NCBI GenBank assembly: GCA_017893485.1
Contig: CM030360.1
Coordinates: 146,983,249 to 147,047,248, forward strand
Direction of reading: 5' to 3'
DNA length: 64,000 nt
Origin: Hemerocallis citrina
Lineage: Eukaryota; Streptophyta; Magnoliopsida; Asparagales; Asphodelaceae
The notes beneath the pieces are model-generated. The model did not search any database, was not told the DNA's origin, and worked only from the letters and a program-made list of their open reading frames with translations. Numbering within the stretch: the stretch's first letter is position 1; the number at the start of each line of letters is the position of its first letter. Positions 35,755 through 46,243 of the stretch are shown here, in pieces. Made by a program: the position numbers and the translations under genes.

Positions 35755-36295
35755 TAACCTACATCTGGGTTAATTGCAGCGACGGCATGACATACAGGCC
35801 TAATTGCCATCTCCGTAATCTCTAGGAGTACACATTGGAGAGAGTAGTGTAAATCAGTGAATAAACAAAAACAAACATATAATCACTTACATTACTTCTT
35901 ACTTTTCCACAATTTATTCTTTCCTTCATCTCTTCGCCTTCCAAAATCCCAATTTATACCATAGCCTCTAAAATCTAATTTATTTGGATCTGAAGAAATA
36001 AATAATCAAGAACAGAACATTAGTAAGGATTTGGTCTGAAAATAACCAATCGTTATTTTTGAATCCATAATTAGGATTTGTATTTTAAAATTTTAAGAAT
36101 TGAAACGCCCTAATTAGAAATCAAGAGTAAAAGCGGGTGGTAAATTAGGGTTTCATGAATACAATATTACAAAACAAATTAGGAATTCAAAAACCCTAAT
36201 TCATAGGAGAATTCTTACAGGCGATTTCATCACCCATAGCAGGCCAGCGAGCGTCGACGGCGAGGATTTGAGCGGGTTGGCGAACGACGACTGCT
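35755..36295 (-). pseudogene. Further exon-like pieces in the Helitron
   Basis: Near 36205-36295 the minus strand reads AVDARWPAMGDEIA and then a GTAAG donor. Near 35755-35830 it reads EITEMAIRPVCHAVAAINPD after an acceptor-like CCTAG. GC content rises locally, as in gene 5' ends. I do not recognise the protein. Joining the two pieces at these sites gives a stop, so the gene is broken or the borders differ. Confidence 0.3.
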
Positions 36296-36503
36296 GAGAT
36301 TTAGGGGAGAGGAGGGTTAGCGGGATTTTGAGGAGGGGGAGTTGGGAGAGGAAGGATTTGTTTTTTTTTTTTCGTATTTTATTTTGTTAAGTAAAAAAAT
36401 GTGGTGTGCACGTGTTAAGGTAGATGTGATTTCCTATTTTTGCTCTCCTTTCTTCATTTCAAAATGGAGAAAGGAGAGAGGGGATAGACCTATTAGCTTA
36501 AGA

Positions 36504-37171
36504 TAAAGTATATAATAACTAGTTAAGTGCGTTTTTCTCTCTCTCTGTATATAGGAATTATTGAATTCCTATATATTCATGAATCATACATTTATAATTT
36601 TTTCCATAGCAATTTGAGTTGGCATGAGATGGGCAAGAATATATATAAATCTATTTCCGAATTTTTCCAGGTTTCCGAAATTTATACCAATTTCTTTTTT
36701 GCAAATTCCGTACATTTGTACCTCACTGAATTATATTCGAATACCGAATTTTTTACTATGCTTATGAGACATTACATATGGTCACTATGCCATGTACTAT
36801 TTGAGACCTTGGATTGTTAATGGTCATGTTGGTATTCAATGGTGTGTTCTTCAAGATACTTCACGTTGCAGATTGTGGTTTTCTTCTGATTAGATTCATT
36901 TGTCGCTACTATTTTTTTTAGCAATAAATTTTTTGCTACTATTGTTATATGATTTTGTGACATTATATATGGTCATTCTTTCAACTTATTTTACTTTTAT
37001 AGTTGTGCAAAGTATGAAATGGTGTTTCTTTATGTGAGCTATTAAAAGTAATCTTCAATTATTATTTTTCCACTACAAACGACAATGTCTATTCCAATAT
37101 TTTTTTCCGGTGTTTATACGAAATGTCAGGATAGAGTAGTCATATTTTCAGTCCATTCGTATATTTTGATT

Positions 37172-37173
<2 letters not shown>
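36504..37173. other. Unassigned spacer
   Basis: AT-rich with CT-rich patches. A 97-codon open frame (36527-36820) has no recognisable motif and unremarkable composition. I see no supported gene. Confidence 0.4.

Positions 37174-37210
<37 letters not shown>
37174..37210. repeat. (TA)n microsatellite
   Basis: Uninterrupted TA dinucleotides immediately left of the foldback element; continued at 38101. Confidence 0.95.
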
Positions 37211-37212
<2 letters not shown>

Positions 37213-38098
37213 AGTGATCCAATGAGAAACACTCTTAAATGAGAAAATGAGAAACATTGATTTTGACCATTGGATATGAGGGAAAATAGATGAATGGCTC
37301 TAATTCATTTGGATTAATTAATTGAAAATCTGGTTTTTTTTCTACACATCTATTAAAAAAACCAAAAAAAAAACAACAGCAAAAACCCAAACATCATTTC
37401 TGATAACTTGTACACACAAAAAAAAAAAACCCAAATTAAAAAAATTTCTCAGTTTTTTCCCTAACCCTAACTTTCGTTAATTCCCAAGTGCCAAGTGCCA
37501 ACATCGGATTCCCACCACAGAAATAAATTTCTCAGTTTTTTCTCATTGAAGCAAATTCCTACCACAGAAATAAACAGAGAAAAGAAATGAAGAGAGGATT
37601 CCCAAGTGCCAACATCAAAACCTCCGCAAAAGACGAATAATATTACTGCTATTTTATCCTTGAGCATAAAATGTATAATTTCAAATGTTTCACCAAATGA
37701 ATGATGTATTTTATATAGATAGAAAATGATTCGGACCTTAACCTATACATATACATATATGCATATATGGATCCTTACGAAAGTTTATTTCTGTGGTGAG
37801 AATCCGATGTTGGCACTTGGCACTTGGGAATTAACGAAAGTTAGGGTTAGGGAAAAAACTGAGAAATTTTTTTAATTTGGGTTTTTTTTTTGTGTACAAG
37901 TTATCAGAAATGATGTTTGGGTTTTTGCTGTTGTTTTTTTTTTTTTGGTTTTTTTTAATAGATGTGTAGAAAAAAAACCGGATTTTCAATTAATTAATCC
38001 AAATGAATTAGAGCCATTCATCTATTTCCCCTCATATCTAATGGTCAAAATTAATGTTTCTCATTTTCTCATTTAAGAGTGTTTCTCATTGGATCACT

Positions 38099-38100
<2 letters not shown>
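37211..38100. mobile_element. Foldback element with 317-bp terminal inverted repeats
   Basis: The left arm (37211-37527) and right arm (37784-38100) are near-perfect inverted repeats starting GGAGTGATCCAATGAGAAAC. The 256-bp centre has partial extra copies of arm words, such as CCCAAGTGCC and ACCACAGAAATAAA. It lies exactly between two (TA)n tracts, so it inserted into a TA microsatellite. It codes for nothing. Long arms suggest a Mutator-like non-autonomous or foldback family, but the target duplication cannot be read in TA repeats. Confidence 0.85.

Positions 38101-38143
<43 letters not shown>
38101..38143. repeat. (TA)n microsatellite
   Basis: Right-hand part of the TA tract interrupted by the foldback element. 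Confidence 0.95.
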
Positions 38144-38147
<4 letters not shown>

Positions 38148-38345
38148 AAACACAAAGAAAGTTATCAAGTGGCTCTCCTTCAATTCCCCCAAAATCAAAA
38201 GGTCTAAATCTAACCTCACAAAACACATTTTCTACCCAAAAGTTTTTTCCCCAAAACACAAATTCAAATCCCCTCCCCACCCCCCCAAAACAACTCATTT
38301 ATTTATTTTATTTTATTCTTTCTCTCTCTCTCTCTGTCTGTGTGT

Positions 38346-38376
<31 letters not shown>

Positions 38377-38577
38377 GAACACATGGACTTTTATATCCCA
38401 ATTTATAATTATTTTTCATCATATACTAAGGGAAACAAGGACTTTTATTTACAACTAATTATTGTCATACTATTCAAACTTCAGCTACATAATTGTTGAT
38501 TTACTGTTTACAAGACTTTTCATATGCTGCATCGTTCTGAAGACGTGCCGTAGGCACGTGGCCATGGGCAAATCTAG
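38144..38577 (+). mobile_element. Helitron-like element A
   Basis: It starts near ATAATAAAACACAAAG after the TA tract and ends CTAG followed by T at 38577. A perfect 7-bp-stem hairpin ACGTGCC GTA GGCACGT lies at 38543-38559. It is homologous to element B (38578-53125): both share AGTTATCAAGTGG-like starts and the block ACAACTAATTATTGTCATAC near the end. The 5' border is approximate. Non-coding. Confidence 0.6.
38321..38376. repeat. (CT)n/(TG)n microsatellite
   Basis: CT repeats pass into a TG run of about 40 bp within Helitron A. Confidence 0.95.
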
Positions 38578-38661
38578 TATATATAATAAAATACAAGACA
38601 AAGCTATCAAGTGGTTAACCTTCAATTGAAACAAAAATCAACAATTCAAATTCACTCACCC

Positions 38662-38666
38662 ATAAC
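38662..38666. repeat. Target-site duplication ATAAC, left
   Basis: Matches 52602-52606, bounding the complete gypsy element. Confidence 0.9.
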
Positions 38667-39234
38667 TGTTGCTGCTAAAATCGGTGTGGGGGCAAACAGA
38701 TAGATTTGTAGATTCTTAGAACGTTGAATAGTCAAACCTGAAACCTTTTCGCCGAAGTTTGACCGTGATCTCCTGCCGTTGACCTGCAAAAAGTGCGAAA
38801 CACCTGCCGTTGATCCCGGCGACGCACCCTCCGACGCTAAAGTCAGTAATCAGAAAGACTATGAATGAGCTTTGATTGGCAAAAGATTGATTACCTGGTA
38901 ACAGTGGGGGATGAGAGGTATTTATAGCCGCCTTAGGGATCAGTTTCGAGATAAGATCAAATCCCCACTTTCTAGTGAATCGATAGAAGGAATCAGGGCC
39001 GTTGATTAAGTATAATCATAAACCCTAATTCTATCCAGCTGGACTTGATTTCTTGCGGGTTGGAACCCGCATCCAGTTGAGATGGATCCGTTCGTGGGTT
39101 GTTGGGCCTTTGGAAAAGAGACCTAGTACCCATTTCGGACCCGTTTGTAGGTGAAATTATCATTTTACCCCTGAGCTTTAGGATTCGTGCCTGCTTTGGA
39201 CGGTTCCGATTTAACTCTATTTTTGGCCATATCA
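38667..39234 (-). repeat. 3' LTR of the complete gypsy element
   Basis: 568 bp, reading TGTTGCTGCTAAAATCGG to GGCCATATCA on the plus strand. Homologous to 52035-52601. On the minus strand it starts TGATATGGCC and ends with CAACA. Confidence 0.95.
38919..38927 (-). promoter_or_regulatory. TATA box of the 3' LTR
   Basis: The minus strand reads GGCTATAAATACC, conserved in the other LTR at 52286-52294. Confidence 0.55.
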
Positions 39235-39252
39235 CGAGTCTCCCCACTCTCG
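39235..39252 (-). other. Polypurine tract of the complete gypsy element
   Basis: Immediately upstream of the 3' LTR the minus strand reads GAGAGTGGGGAGACTCG, a purine-rich primer for plus-strand DNA synthesis. Confidence 0.65.
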
Positions 39253-39669
39253 AAGACTGAGTTTGATCAGCCTTTGAGGAGTAGTTTTACTATTTAAATG
39301 GCTTGCGGAGTTGTATCGGAGTCCAAATGAGGGGTGTCGAATCCTTATGTGAGGTATTATGGTGATCTTCAGAGTTGGTTGCGCGCTCAAGGTTGTTCTT
39401 GAGCTCTACTGGACTTTTGGTGATTTTTCTTATTTTTTATTTATTTTTCGGACTATGTATTTAATTCTGCGAAGCGGTGATCTATTGTTCAGGGGCTTTA
39501 ACTTATTATTCCGAGCAATAATTATTTACACGAGGGCTTAAAAATATTTCTCCAAATTTATAATTATTTTTTGGAATTTTTAATTAATTTTCCTGAAATT
39601 TTAATCATTTTTTCGCAATTTTTAAATAAATAATTCGAATTTAATAAATAAGACATTAATTTTTAATAT

Positions 39670-41200
39670 TATTTATGACGTGGTGCAATCTGGGCAGCCC
39701 ATCTCGCATCAGCGCGTAGTTCCGAGAGATCGGACGGCCTGTGTTGCTCGGCACCATTTTCTCCATGCAAGCAGCTCGGATCGCCAGTCGCTCGGATTCC
39801 GAGCGACATGGCTCGGCGCTATTTTCTCCACATGAGCAGCTCGAATCGCCAGTTGCTCGGAATGGGATTCCGAGCGACGTGGGGTGATTTGGACCGTTCA
39901 TTCGATCGAGGCACGAATTTTGAGAAGATCTGACGGCTGGTGTCGCACGGTGCTATTTTCTCCACATGAGCAGCTCAGATCACCAGTTGCTCGGATTGGG
40001 ATTCCGAGCGACGTAGGGTGATATGAGCCGTTCATCCGATCGAGGCATGAATTTTGAGAAGATCTGACGGCCGATGTCGCTCGGTGCTATTTTCTCCACA
40101 TGAGCAGCTTGGATCGCCAGTTGCTCGGATTGGGATTCCAAGCGACGTGGGGTGATCCTGAGTCGTTTATCATGGCGCAAATCACGAGGCTAAAGGTTTA
40201 GATCATGAGAAAATGCTATCTTGTCATTTTGTAGGCGTGGCGTGATCTGAGCCGCTCATCATCTTTCGGCGCGAACATTGAGACAATCTGATGGCTGGAG
40301 TTGCTCGGTGACATTTTTCTTCAAATGTGCAGCTCGGATCGCCAGTTGCTCGGATCGGGATTCCGAGCGGCATTATTTCCCTCATGTGAGCAGCTCGGGT
40401 CGCCAGTCGCTCGGATCGAGATTCCGAGCGATGTTATTTTCTTCATGTGAGCAGCTCGGACTGCCAGTCGCTCGGATTGGGATTCCGAGCGATGTGGGGC
40501 GATCTGGGCCATTTATCGTGGCGCGGATCACTAGGCTAGAGGTTCAGATCACGAGAAAATGCTATCTTGTCGTTTTGTAGGCGTGGCGTGATCTGAGCCG
40601 TCTGATCGAGATCTTGCACAAATTTTGAGGAGAAAGTTGTTTTTCTCCAATACGCACTCGGATCACCAGTCTCTTGGATTTGGGTTCCGATGGGCGTGGG
40701 GCGATCTGAGGCATTCATCACAGGATCTGGTGCGGGTCTTGAGGCAAAAAGGCGGCGTGGATCACAAAAAAATGCTATCTTGTCGTTTTGTGGTCGTGGT
40801 CCGATCTAAGCCGTCTGATCAAGATCTTGCACGAATTTTGAGGAGAAAGTTGTTTTTCTCCAATACGCAACTTGGATCACCAGTCGCTCGGATTTGGGTT
40901 CTGAGGGACGTGGGTCGATCTGTGGCCTTCATCACAGGATCTAGTGCGGATCTTGAGGCAAAAAAGGCGGCGTGGATCACGAAAAAATGTTATCTTGTCA
41001 TTTTGTGGTCGTGGTCCGATCTAAGCCGTCTGATCACGATCTTGCACGAATTTTAAGGAGAAAGTTATTTTTCTCCAATACGCAGCTCAGATCGCCAGTC
41101 TCTCGGATTGGGTCTCGAGGGACATGGGGCGATCAGTGGCGTCCCTCGGTGGCTCGGCAGAGTGCCTTAGCGGCTCGGAACTAGAGGAATAGCCAAGCTG
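39670..41200. repeat. Diverged tandem repeats left of the antisense ORFs
   Basis: Units of about 150-240 bp contain GATCTGAGCCGT, TTTTGAGAAGATCTGACGG-like, CTCCACATGAGCAGCTCGG-like, ATCGCCAGTTGCTCGGATTG-like and ATGCTATCTTGTCGTTTTG-like blocks. About seven irregular copies occur. The same blocks recur at 44990-45460 on the other side of the antisense ORFs. No coding function is supported. Confidence 0.8.
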
Positions 41201-41515
41201 TGTGGCCCAGTCTGAATCGCCGTCACTCTTATGAACCGTTGCAACTTTGTCGTTTAGCCTTCTTTAACGGTCTTGAGGGGGGCCCAAGAGTCACAACTTT
41301 ACGTTACAAAGCCCAAGAGTCACTTCTTTTACTGTAAGTTTTCACCTCCCCCACTCTTTCTCTCATTCTTTCACTTTTACCTTTACCTTTGCTAGCGGTG
41401 TTTTTGCTCTCGAGCGGCGCTACTAGCTTTTGTAGCAAGGCGAATTTGAACTCCGGCGATCTTTTCCGACCATCCACGTCACTTCAAGGTTAGTCTTTCC
41501 CCCTTCTTTCTGAGA

Positions 41516-43689
41516 ATGTCTAGAATTTATTCTAGGGGACAAGACCTCCACCTCGAACCGAGACACCGACCGAGCAGTAGTGGTTAAGCTGAGGAAGGGG
41601 AAGGAAGTGGTTGATCCGGTCGGGGTGTCAACGATAGTGGAGACTCCGAAGGGGGCAGGAGAGCTAGGTCGGCTGCTATCCTCATTGTCGAGTGTCGGTA
41701 GGGTGAGGAGCTACCTCGAGGACATCTTAGAGAAGGTGGTGCGTGGGATGGCTCTGGCGTATGAGGAGAATAATCCAAGGGATCCTTCCGAGGTGGATGA
41801 GATTCCTTCAATCATGACCGAGGCAGATCTGCACCGATCAGGAAGGGATTTCGCATCCCGAAGGAGTTCATCTTAATACTCCCCGGTCCCTGGCTTCCGG
41901 GCGTGTACGGGGACGTCGGCGGACACGTGCGTCTTCCCGTACGATGCACTTAACATCGGTCTTCGGTTACCACTGCATCCCTTCGTGGTCGAGGTGCTGC
42001 AGTGGTACGGCCTAAGCCCGGTTCAGTTTATGCCAAACATGTGGCGGCATGTCATCGCCTTCGTCCTTCAGTGCCAGGAGGTCGGTGTGCAACTACAGCT
42101 CGTTCTGCTTCGGAGCCTCTATCGCATCTGCCGGATGAGCATGATGGAGGATCGATATTATTTGTCGCCGAGGAGGGGGGTGAAGTTGATCGAGAATCTG
42201 GACTCGATCAAACACTGGAAGGAGAAGTATTTTCTCATCCGTGGTCCCGAGCCGTGGGGATTCCCGACATTGTCGAAAGATGGGGTCCCGAAGTGGGCGA
42301 AGAAAGAGCCGGTGCTCACAAGAGAGGAAGAGGAGGAGGTGGTGAAAATCCTCGGACTTCCGATCCCTCAGTTGGAAGGATATCACCGAGGGGGTCTTGT
42401 TCGGTGGAGGTCTCAGTCCGATCAACCTCAGTATGCTCTCTTTCTTTTTTCTTGCTAGTCTTAGTGTCTTTTAGTATTTTTGTTTTTTTTTCTAACTCCT
42501 TTGCTCGGTTTTTTCTTCGTATGCAGAGTCCCCCGGCATGGATTACAAGGCTTTGATGGCAAAGAGTCGCGCTATGAAGGATACAGAGATGAGGAAGAGG
42601 AAGAGGACCACGGCGGGGCCTCTTTCGGGCCAAACAGCACAAGTCTCCTCGGCATCCTCGGTCCCTATGGAGCCGGTGACTGAGGCCCCTTCGGAAATGC
42701 CCACTCAGGCCCTTCTGGTCGATGCCCCTGGCTCGTCGAGCGGGGCGTTCTCTGCTAGTGCAGCTCTGGCTTCGGAGGTGCCGCCGCTCACTGCTGAGGC
42801 AGAGGCCATCCTCACCGAGGAGCACAAACGTCTCTTCGTCCCCGACTGGAGGGTGATGAAAGTAGACGGTTTCCTCGGTGACTCGGGGATGTGCATGCAG
42901 GCAATGAAGCACCTGCCGACCCCGAAGGACCGTGCCGCGCTGAAGGCCGGCACTATGGGCGACGACGCCCTGGAGATTGCTCGGAATACTATGTCGGTAA
43001 GTGTGAGTTGATTATGACAACCCAAAAAATTTTCTAAGTTTTTTTGTCCGGTTTTAATCGTTTCTTTTCCTTTGTTTTGCTCGTAGACTCTCTGCCACTT
43101 CAACCATGTGCTCGAGCAGTTCGCCGAGCAAGAGAAGGAGATGAAGCTGGCGAACGATCGGGAGAGGTCAGAGCACTCTAAAACGGTCAAGCTGATCGAG
43201 GCCGAGCAGTGACTCTCGGCTTCGTGAGCGACCGAGGTGGGGGCCCTCGAGACGAAGCTCGCCAAAGCACTGAAGCACTCTACAAGCCGAGACTGCCAAG
43301 GTCGAGGCATTGGAGAAAGAGAGGGCTTGCCTCGAGGATGAGCTGGCCAAGGCCCTGAAGGCATCTGAAGAGGCACTAAATGGCCAGGCGATGAAGGTGG
43401 CCGAGGCAGAGAAGGCGGTTCGGGATGAGGCTGAAGCCCACATGATGACAAACATGGAGAAGGCTTATGCCCAAGCGCTGAAGCATGTGGCGGCCCACAT
43501 CCCCGACTTTGATAGCTCCTCGTATTACTTCTACAATCCCGTGAGCGCGAAGAGCTGTTGCCTCTGGAGGAGGTCGAGCCCGAGCAAGAGGCCGAGGAGG
43601 ATGCCACGGATGAGGTGAACGTCGGGGGAGCGCTCGTCACTGTGCCGAGCGAGGATGTCTCGAAGCGGCGCCATGAGGTGGCCCCCTGA
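41516..43689 (+). pseudogene. Antisense ORF 1: PF04195-like (putative gypsy-type transposon) protein
   Basis: Runs opposite to gag-pol. A plausible start is ATG at 41516 (MSRIYSRGQD). An N-terminal part precedes a PF04195-like core: LRLPLHPFVVEVLQWYGLSP, NMWRHVIAFVLQC and EKYFLIRGPEPWGFP. Frameshifts occur near 41575, 41843 and 41925. Introns are suggested at about 42430-42526 (acceptor TATGCAG) and 42994-43086 (GTAAGTG to CTCGTAG). A Ser/Ala-rich segment follows. A coiled-coil part with two stops near 43210 includes EDELAKALKASEEAL. HVAAHIPDFDSSSYYF comes next, and after a last frameshift an acidic tail ends at 43689. The molecular role of this family is unknown. Confidence 0.75.
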
Positions 43690-43917
43690 CTTAATCGCTT
43701 CTTCCTTTGTTTTTTGTTCTTTTTTTTTGTAATGCCGAACTACGGACTGGCCACCACCCTCATGTACTCTTTTGGATTTTAATGAAAATGACTAACTTTT
43801 TGAGACTTTGGCCAAGTGTCTGAGATTTCAAGTGTTGTGAATGCCTTGTTGAAAATTTCGCTAAGTGTTGAAAATACCATTTGCTCTTTGTGTTGATATG
43901 TTTTCGCTTTTCAGGTC

Positions 43918-44763
43918 GTCGAGTCTAGTTCGGCAGCTGAAGCCTCTCGTCTTTGGGTTGACTTGAAAGCAACAAAGCTGGCCCTCTCCCGCAGTCGAGA
44001 GTGCTTTCTCAAGAGGGAGTTGGAGCTAGATCATCTCAAGGTGATGCTGGCGAAGTGTCTTTCCGAGTTGAAGCAACTAAGGAAACGAGCTCGCGAGGTT
44101 CGTCTTGAAGGCGAGGTGGAGTTGCTCTGGAAGGTGCTATTTGATGTTACGGAGGAGAAGGGCGAACTGCTGGCCGAGGTTTGCCACTTGAAAATAGTAG
44201 AAGAAGAGCTTTCGGCGGAGGAAGAAGAATTAGCAGAGACGGTGGGCAAGTTGATGGCTGAGCGAGACGAGTTGACGACGGAGGTCGACGAGTTGAAGAG
44301 GGTTACAGTCGATAGGAGCATCGAGGTTACTCATCTCAGTCGAATTATTGCCAACGGTTCTGGTGCCGAAGGTTTTGCTCAGCTTCCTCGCTTCAAGATA
44401 GCCGTGAAGGACAACTCTTTGAAGCAACGGATAGTCGAGCTAGAGGCAGAAGTTGCTCGCCTCAAGCCACATTCGGGACCGATCAATGTCAGAAGCACTT
44501 CGTGTACCTGTGAAGAGAATGAGCGAGGGATTTTATTTTACGAGCTTGCGACTCATTCCCCTGTTGCTCGGCAGAGTCCAGGTGATGCCCAAAGTGGGGT
44601 GGCTATCTCGTCGAGCGAAGCCTCAGCCAGCGCAACACTGAGAGACACTACTAAGCTTACCGGATTGGGGACCTCAGCGAGTGCGGGATCGCAACAACAA
44701 GGTGTGCACCGTCCTCGCCTGTCTCTTAAGAAGAGGAATATCCCTCTTCCTAGGAGTCGTTGA
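43918..44763 (+). pseudogene. Antisense ORF 2: coiled-coil protein
   Basis: An open frame of about 280 codons follows an acceptor-like TTTTCAG (43912-43917). No initiating ATG belongs clearly to the exon, so it may be a downstream exon of ORF 1 or a separate gene. Residues 10-150 are rich in Leu/Glu/Lys heptads (ERDELTTEVDELKRVTVDRS, LKQRIVELEAEVARLK), indicating a long coiled coil. The C-terminal 90 residues are Ser/Ala-rich and basic at the end (RLSLKKRNIPLPRSR). Unlike neighbouring genes it has no internal stop. Function unknown. Confidence 0.65.
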
Positions 44764-44989
44764 AGTAGTCTTGTAATTTTAGCCTTTCGAAGTTTGTAAC
44801 TTGTTGTAGATAAGAGTAGCTGGTCTTGTAATCCGAGTTCCTTTGAACTTTAAACTTTACAGAAGTGAAAGCTTTGTTTATCCCTCTGTGCTTGTGTGTT
44901 GGCATGTTCAATTAGTTCCTTATGGTTGTAAGAGTGTTTCTGAAGGGCGGACTCTTCTAGCTTGCTCAAGAGCGAGGAGTAGAAGTGGG

Positions 44990-45460
44990 GTCTTGCCAAA
45001 TTTTTGAACTTCAAGGGGCATGGCTCTATCGGATGTGTCCATCTGAAGATTTTGCACGGATCTCGATGTAAAAGGCAGGTGTGGAGCACGAGAAAATGCT
45101 ATCTTGTCGTTTTGTGGTCGTGGTCCAATCTGTGCCGTCTGATCGAGGTCTTGCACGAATTCTGAGGAGAAAGTTATTTTTCTCCAATACACAGCTCGGA
45201 TCGCCAGTCGCTCGGATTTGGGTCCCGCGGGACGTGGCACGATCTGACCTGTCCATCTGAAGATCTTGCACAGATCTTGATCTAAAAGACGGTGTGGATC
45301 ACGAGAAAACACTATCTTGTCATTTTGTGGTCGTGACCCAATCTGTGTCGTCTGATCGAGATCTTTCACAATTTTGGGGAGAACGTTGTTTTTCTCCAAT
45401 ACGCAGCTCGGAATGCAAGTTGCTGGGGAATGTATGCCTGAATATCTTCATCAGTTATCC
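44990..45460. repeat. Repeat blocks right of the antisense ORFs
   Basis: Two to three copies of ATGCTATCTTGTCGTTTTG-like, CCGTCTGATCGAG and AATACGCAGCTCGG blocks, in the same orientation as those at 39670-41200. The antisense ORF pair is therefore bracketed by related non-coding repeats. Confidence 0.8.
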
Positions 45461-45563
45461 AGCCAAACGAAGCAATGGGTCATTCATTCATGCACTCCAA
45501 GTATTCTTCTCCGATGTCTAGTATAGTTGTAGAAATTCGTCAGTTATCCTAGCCCAGTGGTCT

Positions 45564-46045
45564 GGACTCCGAACGCGTCGTTCAAGTGAATTTCAACGGT
45601 TGTGGAAGCAGTTCCGAATGGCGAACCACTTCTAGTTCGCTTAAGAGCGAGCCTACGAAGCAGAATCGAGCCAAGTTTTGGACTCCGAACACGTTCGAGT
45701 AAATTTGAACGATTGTGGGAGCAGTTCCGAATGGCGAACCACTTCTAGCTTGCTTAAGAGCAAGGCTGCGAAATGGAATCGAGCCAAGTTTTGGACTCCA
45801 AACAAATCATTCGAGTAAATTTCATTGGTTGTGGAAGCAGTTCCGAATGGCGAATCACTTCTAGCTCGCTTAAGAGCGAGCCTGCAAAGTAGAATCGAGC
45901 CAAGTTTTGGACTCTGAACACGTCGTTCGAGTAAATTTCAACGGTTGTGGGAGCAGTTCCTGAATGGCGAACCACTTCTAGCTCGCTTAAGAGCGAGCCT
46001 GTGAAGCAGAATCGAGCCAAGTTTTGGACTCCGAACATGTCGTTC
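45564..46045. repeat. ~116-bp tandem repeat, four copies plus a partial
   Basis: Units start GGACTCCGAACACGTC at 45564, 45680, 45793, 45909 and 46026. Each contains AGCAGTTCCGAATGGCGAAC and the palindrome-like AGCTCGCTTAAGAGCGAGC. It lies between the antisense ORFs and the end of integrase. Confidence 0.9.
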
Positions 46046-46243
46046 GAATATGCGTCATTAAAGGTCCTAAACAGAGAGACAAAATAATCACAAGAGAAAT
46101 ATGAGGGGAAAGAAGTTCTTTATTAATAACTGCTAATTGGCTGCTTCTAAATTGCAAGCCATTATTACAATGGGAACATAAAGAAGCAAGTACAAACAAA
46201 AAGACGGGAATGACTCGACATTTGAAGGTACTCGGAAAGGCGT

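Larger units (their letters stand above)
34625..36503 (-). mobile_element. Probable Helitron carrying host-gene pieces
   Basis: On the minus strand the 3' end shows a hairpin CTGTGCAATTTACACAG followed by GGTAACA and CTAG, then T. The 5' end is placed at TCTTAAGCTAATAGG preceded by A (36503). These are Helitron features, though the 5' end is weak. Inside are exon-like pieces with splice-like borders on the minus strand (34876-35229 and 35755-36295). No Rep/helicase sequence is present, so the element would be non-autonomous. Confidence 0.45.

Noticed and set aside
36527..36820. 97-codon open frame near the foldback element
   Set aside because: No recognisable domain, AT-rich random-like composition and no splice or promoter context.
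42705..43640. Long minus-strand open frame (311 codons)
   Set aside because: It is Ser/Pro/Ala-rich shadow coding opposite the antisense ORF, which has recognisable motifs on the plus strand.
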